DNA from: Rhodospirillales bacterium
GTDB taxonomy: Bacteria; Pseudomonadota; Alphaproteobacteria; Acetobacterales; Acetobacteraceae
Assembly: GCA_903644035.1 (NCBI GenBank)
Contig: CAHJXG010000390.1
Span: 1 to 30,062 of the forward strand
DNA: 30,062 nucleotides
Direction of reading: 5' to 3'
Shown here: in pieces, positions 1 to 5,932 of the stretch
Numbering within the stretch: the first letter of the stretch is position 1
Layout: each line of letters begins with the position of its first letter
The notes under the pieces: generated by a model
The model's input: the letters and a program-made list of their open reading frames with translations, nothing else
Databases searched by the model: none
What the model was told of the DNA's origin: nothing
Program-made: the position numbers and the translations under genes

Positions 1-50
1 TTTTTCCGATCGAAGTGGATCGGAGAAAATCTCTAGCTCCTTGTTTTAAC

Positions 51-96
51 GAGCAACTTTGTCCGACCAAAAGAGCAAATTGGTCGGAGGTTGCTC
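51..96. repeat. Two-part inverted repeat (hairpin) downstream of the outer IS
   Basis: Two pairs of perfect arms are nested: GAGCAAC (51-57) with GTTGCTC (90-96), and CCGACCAA (63-70) with TTGGTCGG (80-87). If the outer IS (99-5933) is removed, this hairpin falls directly after the stop codon of the GGDEF-EAL gene, so it may be that gene's original 3' end or terminator. There is no clear U-tract on either strand, so a classical Rho-independent terminator is not shown. A shorter CCGATC/GATCGG hairpin lies at 6-23. I see no gene in 1-98. Confidence 0.55.
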
Positions 97-157
97 TAGG
101 CCCTGTTAGCACCTGAACCGATCTCCTGGTCGCGAGTTGATCCTGCTTTGAGCAAGG

Positions 158-277
158 ATGGCTTTGATGCTGACGGACGCGCAATGGTCGGTGCTTGAGC
201 CCTTGGTGGAAGCGGTGCGGCCCCATGCCAAGGTGCCGCCCGGCCACCTGCGCCGCACGGTGGGCGCGATCCCGGTA
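158..277 (+). pseudogene. IS5-family transposase, 5' fragment
   Basis: ATG at 158 opens a frame reading MALMLTDAQWSVLEPL, the usual N-terminus of IS5/IS427-type transposases (LTDAQW, then a conserved LEPLV). Similarity runs to about residue 40 and stops abruptly at the left end of the inner element at 278; the frame then runs into a stop at 302. The matching C-terminal part is at 5524-5914. The intervening catalytic region, including the first Asp of the DDE triad, is absent from both pieces. Confidence 0.75.
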
Positions 278-298
278 TTAGGTAGCAACCACACCAAA
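278..298 (+). repeat. Left terminal inverted repeat of the inner element
   Basis: Begins TTAGGTAGCAACCACACC and pairs with the complement of 5503-5523 at 19 of 21 positions. It abuts the broken IS5 transposase codons on its left. Confidence 0.7.
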
Positions 299-309
299 GG
301 CTGATTGCG

Positions 310-516
310 TTGAATTTATATGTAGATGTCGTAGCAGAGCCGGGCCGGCCGGTTCTATCGGTCTTGGGACAAATGGTTGATTTGGCGACACGCTTGTCGG
401 TCGGCGTCAGGACTGAGCTGAATGGGGTCTTATTGGTCGCCAGACCTGACGATACTGCTGAGGCCCTGTTAACGGTCTGGGAGGCCAGACGCGCTAACCG
501 TTACTCACGAGATTGA
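310..516 (+). CDS. Small hypothetical protein (68 aa)
   Basis: TTG at 310 opens a 68-residue frame with balanced composition and no long low-complexity runs. I recognise no domain; there is no membrane segment or signal peptide. It starts 11 bases after the left inverted repeat, so it is the outermost cargo gene. Its 3' end overlaps the 3' end of the convergent TIR-domain gene by 12 bases. No strong ribosome site is visible before the TTG. It could be a spurious frame; its coding look and lack of a better frame here are the only support. Confidence 0.4.
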   Translation: MNLYVDVVAEPGRPVLSVLGQMVDLATRLSVGVRTELNGVLLVARPDDTAEALLTVWEARRANRYSRD

Positions 517-1301
517 GGGCTTTTTGATAAGGCTCACGATTGCCGTAACAAGAGTTGGTTGTAAGGAGATGGTGAGCGTGCCAATGTTTCCTCCACCAGA
601 TGATCCAGGAGATACAAGGTTCATTCCGGTCACGCCGTAACTATAGCTTAGAACCTTACGAGATTGCAAAGCATTAAGACTAGGGATAACTTCCCTTATC
701 AAGTTTTCAGGAACACCATTAATCGGAAAGGTGACACCTGGCTTTATTTGAGAAAAAACATCAAGTAGCTGAGTTAAAACTGCCTTTATCATGCGAAGAT
801 GTGTGTAAATTTCGGTATTCTCGACATAACGATTTTCAAAATCTAGGACCTTAGCAGCTAGTGCTTTGCTATCGATGGACGGAGTTTGAGATTTAAGTTT
901 TCCTGCTATCATCTGAAAAACTTCGCTAATCCGATTTGCATCTGACGCTTCAATTCCCTGTAAGAGAGAGATCGGAAGAGGCAAATCAACGGGCCTGGTT
1001 CCAGAGTGGCATATCGGAGCGATCTCGATAGCTCTCGCCCACCCCGCGCCACATTCAAAGTTGATCCAAGGCCGCCCAATACTGTACGGACTACAAAAAC
1101 AAGCATGGCAGCACATTCACGCAATGCTTCGGTAATGTCGGATAGCCAATTTCGCCCAAGAGACAAGCTTTCTGCATCTGTCGATACAAAAACCTCAACC
1201 ATACCAAGGAACCGTATCTCGATTTCATTCTTGAAAAAGCCGGCAATTTCTGCCTCTTCGGTAATGTGACTTATAAATATTTTCGGTTTACCGTTCGGCA
1301 T
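505..1301 (-). pseudogene. TIR-domain protein, broken by one frameshift
   Basis: The reading frame starts at the ATG at 1301 (MPNGKPKIFISH), preceded by GGGGGAGAG. It shows the first half of a bacterial TIR domain: KIFISH as strand A, then a VFVSTD strand, then LSLGRNWLSDI and CAAMLVF. At about 1088-1092 the frame slips; one extra A would restore it. The second frame continues with SPYSIGRPWINFECGAGW, the hallmark TIR segment carrying the Glu that is the catalytic residue in TIR NADases. About 180 further residues of unrecognised C-terminal region follow, ending at 505. Restored length is about 265 aa. Bacterial TIR proteins often act in phage defence by degrading NAD; that role here is inference. 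The gene is noticeably less GC-rich than host genes. A sequencing error is an alternative to a real frameshift. Confidence 0.75.
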
Positions 1302-1427
1302 TCTACTCACTCTCCCCCAAGTATGCCGGTCGCCATCTGTCACCTAGAACAGATGTCTGCGTGCTGGCACTTGCATGAGCGCTTAAGCATATCCACGCTT
1401 GCGTAAACGATCATGCACAGGTGAGAC

Positions 1428-2498
1428 GTGGACGACAAGCCGACAAAAACCAGCGCACCAGAAAAGAACCAAGCTGCTGCTGAGATGGGCCGGCGCGGCG
1501 GCAAGAAGGGAGGCGCTGCCAGGGCCGCCAAGATGACGCCGGAGGAACGGGCGGCATCGGCGCGGCAGGCTGCAAAGTCCCGATGGGCCAAGCCGCCCAC
1601 AGCCATGACCAGCGCCACCGAGCCGGCGGTGGAGGGCGAGGTCATGCCTCCTTCGCCATTTGCCAAACATCGTGGCGTCATGACTTTGGGCGACGTGCCG
1701 ATTGACGTTTACGTCCTGGACACCGGGGATCGCGTCATCAGTATGCGGGGAGCCGTCAAGGCCATGACGGGAAAGGATGCCGGCAACCTGGTCGAATATC
1801 TCAGCGTTCAGGGGCTAAAAGGCTTTGTAGACAAAGAGTTAGTTCTGGTCGAAACCAAGGACTTTTTCATCCCCGGTACACAGTTCAGGGGAGTTGGAAT
1901 CACTGCGGAGCAGTTTGAAGCCATTCTCACCGGCTATGTCCGCGCCCTTGGGGCCGGGGCGCTGACGACTGCTCGTCAGAAAGAGATTGCCACATCGTGC
2001 GCGATCCTCAGCACTGCCTTTCTCAAGGTCGGCATCATCGCCCTCATTGATGAGGCCACGGGCTACCAATACGAACGCGCCCAAGATGCTCTCAACGTCA
2101 AAATTCAGGCCTACATCGCAGAGGAACTACGGCCATGGGAGCCGACCTTCCCGGACGAGCTTTGGGAGCAGTTCGGCAGGCTGACCAACTGGAAAGGTCC
2201 GCTGCATAGCCGGCCAAAGTGGTGGGGCCACTTGGTGAACGAACTGATCTATCAGGCCCTTGATCCCGACGTTGCTGATTACCTGAAGAAGAACAAGCCC
2301 AAGCCTTTCCACGGGCAAAATTACCACCAATGGCTGAGCGAAGATGTCGGCCTAAAAGCCCTTATTCCGCACATCTACAAGATCATCGGCATGGCTGAGG
2401 GTTGCCATGACATCCGGGAACTAAAAGACAAGGTAGCAAAGCGCTACGGACGCGAGTTGGTCCAGCTAACGCTTTCGTTACCTCGCCCACGTGCGTAA
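1428..2498 (+). CDS. P63C domain-containing protein
   Basis: This is a 356-residue soluble protein. The N-terminus has a Gly/Ala/Lys-rich stretch (GRRGGKKGGAARAAK, then MTPEERAASARQAAKSRW) typical of a short motif found in many mobile-element proteins. Residues ~205-310 match the P63C domain, with landmarks GYQYERAQDALN, LRPWEPTFPDELW, and RPKWWGHLVNELIY. P63C proteins are common on phages and mobile elements, and their biochemical role is not established. The start is a GTG at 1428 with AGGTGA just upstream at a tight spacing. It is divergent from the TIR gene (126 bp apart) and 48 bp upstream of the transposase, in the same direction. No function is claimed beyond the domain. Confidence 0.8.
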   Translation: MDDKPTKTSAPEKNQAAAEMGRRGGKKGGAARAAKMTPEERAASARQAAKSRWAKPPTAMTSATEPAVEGEVMPPSPFAKHRGVMTLGDVPIDVYVLDTGDRVISMRGAVKAMTGKDAGNLVEYLSVQGLKGFVDKELVLVETKDFFIPGTQFRGVGITAEQFEAILTGYVRALGAGALTTARQKEIATSCAILSTAFLKVGIIALIDEATGYQYERAQDALNVKIQAYIAEELRPWEPTFPDELWEQFGRLTNWKGPLHSRPKWWGHLVNELIYQALDPDVADYLKKNKPKPFHGQNYHQWLSEDVGLKALIPHIYKIIGMAEGCHDIRELKDKVAKRYGRELVQLTLSLPRPRA

Positions 2499-2511
2499 GC
2501 GCATAGGCATG

Positions 2512-2539
2512 TTGACCATGCATGAGCGGTCAGGCATAA
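2512..2539 (+). promoter_or_regulatory. Possible promoter for the IS1595-type transposase
   Basis: TTGACC (2512-2517) and CATAAT (2534-2539) are 16 bp apart. Transcription would begin about at the transposase ATG (2547), implying a leaderless message. No Shine-Dalgarno sequence is present before that ATG, which agrees. Called by eye only. Confidence 0.35.
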
Positions 2540-2546
2540 TCTGCCT

Positions 2547-3512
2547 ATGGCCGCTCACTTCCTCCTTTCGGCGAAAGCAAGGACGCTCTCCCTAGCGTCC
2601 ATCTTCCGCATGAGCGACGACGAAGCGCACGAGACGTTCGCGGCCATCCGCTTCGCCGACAACGGCGGCGCGGCCTTCTGCCCACGCTGCCAATGCACGG
2701 CGGTTTATACCTACGCCTCCCGGCGCATCTGGAAGTGCAAGGCCTGCAACCATCAGTTCAGCGTCACGTCCGGCACCATCTTCGCCTCTCGCAAGCTCGC
2801 CATCCGCGACTACCTCGCCGCCACCGCCATCTTCGTGAACGCGGTGAAGGGCATCTCGGCCTTGCAGCTCGGGCGCGATCTGGACGTGCAATACAAGACG
2901 GCGTTCGTGCTGGCCCACAAGCTCCGCGAGGCCATCGCCAAGGAGCAGAGCGAGGCGCAGCTTTCCGGCGGCGTGGTCGAGGTGGACGGGGCCTACTTCG
3001 GCGGGCACGTCAAGCAGGAGAACGCCAAGGCCGACCGCAAGGACCGCCGCCTTGCCTCGGAGCAGACGGGCAAGCGGCAGTCTGTCGTTGTCGCCCGCGA
3101 GCGCCAGGGCAAGACGCTGCCCTTCGTGGTCGCCAAGGAGGCCGACGCCGTGGCCCTGATCCGGCAGAGCATCGCCCTGGGCAGCATCGTCCATGCCGAC
3201 GAGGCGAGCGGCTGGGACCGGCTGCACGCCTACTACGACGTGATGCGGATCAACCACTCGGTGGCGTTCTCCAAGGACGGCGCCTGCACCAACCAGGCCG
3301 AGAGCTACTTCTCCCGCCTGCGCCGGGCCGAGCTGGGCCAGCACCACCACATCAGCGGCAAGTACCTGCTGGCCTACGCCGTCGAGATGGCTTGGCGGGA
3401 GGATGGTCGCCGGTTGTCGAACGGGGCGCTGCACCAAGCTGCTACGGCTGCGGCGCTGGCGCACCCGGTTAGCCGGCAGTGGAAGGGGTATTGGCAGAGG
3501 TCCGCACGCTAA
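2547..3512 (+). CDS. IS1595-family transposase
   Basis: This 321-residue protein is an ISXO2-type DDE transposase. It opens with the family N-terminus (HFLLSAKARTLSL). It has an N-terminal zinc ribbon (Cys45, Cys48, Cys64, Cys67 within FCPRCQC and WKCKACNHQF), followed by the conserved VTSGTIFASRKL and LDVQYKTAFVLAHKLRE. The catalytic acidic residues are Asp147 in VEVDGAYFGG, Asp218 in HADEASGWDRL, and Asn249/Glu252 in TNQAESYFSRLRR. Length and motifs are those of an intact member. It lies near the centre of the inner element and is the likely mover of the 21-bp ends. Its stop overlaps the 3' end of the convergent gene at 3509. It is more GC-rich than the surrounding cargo. Confidence 0.93.
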   Translation: MAAHFLLSAKARTLSLASIFRMSDDEAHETFAAIRFADNGGAAFCPRCQCTAVYTYASRRIWKCKACNHQFSVTSGTIFASRKLAIRDYLAATAIFVNAVKGISALQLGRDLDVQYKTAFVLAHKLREAIAKEQSEAQLSGGVVEVDGAYFGGHVKQENAKADRKDRRLASEQTGKRQSVVVARERQGKTLPFVVAKEADAVALIRQSIALGSIVHADEASGWDRLHAYYDVMRINHSVAFSKDGACTNQAESYFSRLRRAELGQHHHISGKYLLAYAVEMAWREDGRRLSNGALHQAATAAALAHPVSRQWKGYWQRSAR

Positions 3513-3910
3513 GACGGCGCAGTTGGCGCATGGCCGACTGGCACTCGTTTCAACAATTTCCAACTTTCTTTATTGGCAGGTTTTACGAATAATTTTATAT
3601 CTCCACTATATGCTATCGCATATCCTAGCTGAGGTGTAAATATACTAAACGGTTCATCCGGTTTTATCACGTCTCCTTCTAAGCGTAAGGTGACCGGATT
3701 AGTACTGCCGGGGCACTCCACCTTTATATCAACAACGAGCTTCCCGGCCCCCTTAGGAATTACCTCGAACCAAAACGTTAAGTTTAAACTAGTAGGAAAT
3801 TGGTTTGTATTAATACCGCCACCATAAACACCAATTAATATATCCTTACCAGTAACTTCTTTTCTTGCATCATCACATACGATGACGCTGCCAAATGTAA
3901 AACTAATCAC
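3509..3910 (-). CDS. Small DUF6941-like protein, third gene of an overlapping trio
   Basis: This 133-residue protein has a predicted all-beta character: alternating hydrophobic strands, TFGSVIVCDDARKE at the N-terminus, then GKDILIGVYGGG. That N-terminal pattern (CDD.R.E..GK..LIGVY) resembles the DUF6941 family; assignment is by memory of the pattern and is not certain. The start is a GTG at 3910 that overlaps the stop of the upstream XRE gene by 8 bases, so the two are translationally coupled. AT content is high compared with the host. The function is unknown; membership of a toxin-antitoxin-like operon is the main clue. Confidence 0.65.
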   Translation of the reverse strand: MISFTFGSVIVCDDARKEVTGKDILIGVYGGGINTNQFPTSLNLTFWFEVIPKGAGKLVVDIKVECPGSTNPVTLRLEGDVIKPDEPFSIFTPQLGYAIAYSGDIKLFVKPANKESWKLLKRVPVGHAPTAPS

Positions 3911-4328
3911 GTTGCACGCTTACAACTTTACTTTGAACAACCGAAGCAGTTGACTGGGTTATAGGACTTGGAAAAGTTACATGTACTTTTAGAGACGTGG
4001 TGGTGGATGATGGCTTGATGTCTTCATTGTGCAACTGATTAACATCGTGTGATCTGTTGCCTTTGGCTATTTCTGAGAATGACTTCGGTTCAAATTTCAA
4101 TTCCATGCCGAGTGCATATAGAACATCGCTAATGCTATCTATGGTCCAGTTTGCGGGGCCAGCTAACCAGCGACTGAGTTGAGGCGGACTGACCCCGGCC
4201 TTTTCCGCTATGTCCTTTTTGCGAATGCCTGTGCGGTCTGCTGCATCCTCGATTGCATGCACAACAGTTTCATACAACCGATTGCGCTGTCGCTGTTGAA
4301 AGTAGGCCTTCCCGGGAAGTGCGCTCAC
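3903..4328 (-). CDS. XRE-family helix-turn-helix regulator (possible antitoxin)
   Basis: In this 141-residue protein residues ~30-75 form a Cro/C1-type helix-turn-helix: RKKDIAEKAGVSPPQLSRW, then TIDSISDVLYALGM. The C-terminal ~60 residues are Ser/Thr/Val-rich and look disordered. It overlaps the upstream gene by 4 bases (ATGA at 4325-4328) and the downstream gene by 8 bases. The order toxin-like gene then XRE gene is that of HigBA-type systems. It would act as a DNA-binding antitoxin and autorepressor, which is inference from context. Confidence 0.8.
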   Translation of the reverse strand: MSALPGKAYFQQRQRNRLYETVVHAIEDAADRTGIRKKDIAEKAGVSPPQLSRWLAGPANWTIDSISDVLYALGMELKFEPKSFSEIAKGNRSHDVNQLHNEDIKPSSTTTSLKVHVTFPSPITQSTASVVQSKVVSVQRD

Positions 4329-4846
4329 GATGCCACCATAATATCTCTACCGGCATTTTCAGTTATATACTGCTCGTAAGCTGCGGCATGATACGGGGAC
4401 GTGTCTCCTAGTGCCGCTTTCCAGTGATCCTCGCACTCAAGTTTTTGCAGTTCCCAGGTAGTATCCCACTTGCCTTTCAGCTCAGTGCGCGCCAATATAT
4501 GTGTCCCGACAAATACATCAGGACATGCAAAACGGCCAAGCACTCGCAAAGACGGCCTGGGCCTGACGCTTTTAAGCTCCCAATGCTCAAACTTGTGCGG
4601 ATCAAGCCACTTCATCAGGCCCCAGTTGATGTAACCCCCTTCAACAAAGTGGCTTATGTCCGCTTGCAGCTTCTCCCATCTGGCATGCACAGTATCAACT
4701 TGCGAAGCCAATCCCTCATTTATCTGCCGCTCCAGATGAGCGGTCATTAGGAATGCTCTGGGCGCTTCTGCCCAGGGCAGAGGCGACTTGAATGGCTGGA
4801 GCTTACCATCTCTGAACGCACGACGCACCTCCTCGGGAATTGACAT
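4325..4846 (-). CDS. RelE/HigB-superfamily-like protein (possible toxin)
   Basis: I chose the ATG at 4846 (MSIPEEVRRAFRDGK), giving 173 aa; the frame is open further upstream but has no protein-like sequence there. The C-terminal half has the look of a RelE/HigB-type fold: FEHWELKSVRPRPSLRVLGRF, then DVFVGTHILART, then WELQKLECEDHWKAAL. The WEL..RPRPSLRV..R pattern is common in that superfamily. A longer helical N-terminus of about 85 residues is unusual for a plain HigB. It is the first gene of the trio with an XRE regulator and a DUF6941-like gene. Toxin activity is inferred and not shown; a phage-derived regulatory protein is possible. Confidence 0.55.
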   Translation of the reverse strand: MSIPEEVRRAFRDGKLQPFKSPLPWAEAPRAFLMTAHLERQINEGLASQVDTVHARWEKLQADISHFVEGGYINWGLMKWLDPHKFEHWELKSVRPRPSLRVLGRFACPDVFVGTHILARTELKGKWDTTWELQKLECEDHWKAALGDTSPYHAAAYEQYITENAGRDIMVAS

Positions 4847-4999
4847 ATATGTTAATTCCGACTGGAGCGCAAACAAGATTGCATTGGCAAAGGAGAATGG
4901 GTGCCAGTGCGCAAGAAAGCAAACTGGCGAACGCGCCGGTGCCCTGACATTCTCGTGCGAGGACAACATCCTGCGTGCGATCAGCCGCACGGTGCCTGC

Positions 5000-5437
5000 C
5001 TACAGCTCGCGCACCACCTCCCAAAGCGTCACCGGCCCCGCCCCCTGAATCGCCCGCACCGTCCCAGCCGTCTTCTGCCGGCTGAACGCCATCCCCACGC
5101 GCTTCATGGTCAGCTTCACAAGCCGCCGGTCCTCCAAGTCCTGCCCGCGCTCAGCCATCAGCCGCCGCACCACGTCATGCGTCGTGACCGGCTCGGTCGC
5201 TTCCCGCAACACCTTCATGATGAACCGGCTCATGTCGCCACGTCCTGCCGCATTCTGCACGCGCGGGCGCTTGGGCCGGATGCTGCCCAAGTCGTAGTCG
5301 GGATCGAACTGGCGGATCACCGCGTCGAGGTGGCCCGTGTCCGTAGCAATCTGCCCCAGCCGGGCGCGGAGGGTCTCAGCCTCACCCGCCAGCTCGGCGC
5401 GGCGCTTCGCCAGGCCCGCAAGCACGTAGTCGGTCAT
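5000..5437 (-). CDS. Coiled-coil plus winged-helix-like hypothetical protein
   Basis: The start at the ATG at 5437 (MTDYVLAGLAKRRAEL) with AAGGGCGA upstream gives 145 aa. Residues ~8-45 form a heptad-rich coiled coil (LAKRRAELAGEAETLRARL). Residues ~75-145 look like a winged helix-turn-helix (SRFIMKVLREATEPVTTHDV, then RRLMAERGQ and VGPVTLWEVV-like end). A possible -10 box, TACAAT, is at 5472-5467. It is the last gene before the right inverted repeat. I know similar small proteins next to transposases in alphaproteobacteria, but no function is established. GC content is host-like, unlike the neighbouring trio. Confidence 0.7.
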   Translation of the reverse strand: MTDYVLAGLAKRRAELAGEAETLRARLGQIATDTGHLDAVIRQFDPDYDLGSIRPKRPRVQNAAGRGDMSRFIMKVLREATEPVTTHDVVRRLMAERGQDLEDRRLVKLTMKRVGMAFSRQKTAGTVRAIQGAGPVTLWEVVREL

Positions 5438-5502
5438 CGGATCGCCCTTGTCTGTGGAGGGCAATCATTGTAGTCTAATCAGTGTGTTAGCGGGATCGGG
5501 CG

Positions 5503-5523
5503 CTTGGTGTGCTTGCTACCTAA
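5503..5523 (-). repeat. Right terminal inverted repeat of the inner element
   Basis: Reads CTTGGTGTGCTTGCTACC then TAA. It is the complement of the left repeat with 2 mismatches in 21. It abuts the resumed IS5 transposase coding sequence. Confidence 0.7.
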
Positions 5524-5914
5524 TGGCGCAGCTATGGGACCAAGGCTTGCGTGATCTGCGACGCGATCGGCTGAGCCATCGCATTTATCCTGGCGCCGGG
5601 GCAGGCGCATGAGCTGCCACACGCGGTGGCGCTGCTCGACCGGCTGCCAGGACGTGCCGGGGTGGATCGTCGCCGACCGGGGCTACAGCAGCCAGGCGTT
5701 TCGGGAGCACATCTGGAACCTCGGTGCCAAGCCCGCCATCCCGCCCAAGCGCAATGAGGCGGAGGTTGCTTGCCCGGCCTGGATCTACATCCATCGCAAC
5801 CAGGTCGAGCGGCTATGGGCCAGGCTCAAGGAATGGCGGGCCGTGGCCACCCGCTACGAGAAGACCGCCTGCTCCTACATGGGCGTCCTGTCGCTCGCCG
5901 CAGCTATGAACTGA
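5524..5914 (+). pseudogene. IS5-family transposase, 3' fragment
   Basis: Translation gives YGTKACVICDAIG, then a TGA, AIAFILAPGQAHELPHAVALL, then a frameshift at ~5655, then VPGWIVADRGYSSQAF. It ends with VERLWARLKEWRAVATRYEK and SLAAAMN. These are the second Asp (ADRGY) and the C-terminal Glu region of the IS5/IS427 DDE domain. One nonsense codon, one frameshift and the missing middle make it non-functional. The right IS end follows immediately. Confidence 0.8.
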
Positions 5915-5932
5915 ATCAGATGCTAACAGGGC

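Larger units (their letters stand above)
278..5523. mobile_element. IS1595-type transposon with cargo, inserted into the IS5 element
   Basis: The boundaries are 21-bp inverted repeats (278-298 and 5503-5523) matching at 19 positions and starting TTAGGTAGCAA. They lie exactly where the IS5 transposase is broken. Inside are one IS1595-family transposase (2547-3512) and seven other genes or gene remnants. The IS1595 family is known to include members with passenger genes, which makes this a plausible single transposable unit; that the 2547 transposase acts on these ends is inference. No 8-bp target duplication, as expected for IS1595, is visible at the edges. Part of the IS5 gene is also missing, so a deletion or rearrangement followed or accompanied insertion. 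Confidence 0.6.

Noticed and set aside
2592..3563. Long open frame opposite the IS1595 transposase (323 aa)
   Set aside because: It is a GC-codon shadow of an unmistakable transposase and has low-complexity Ala/Gly/Val content.
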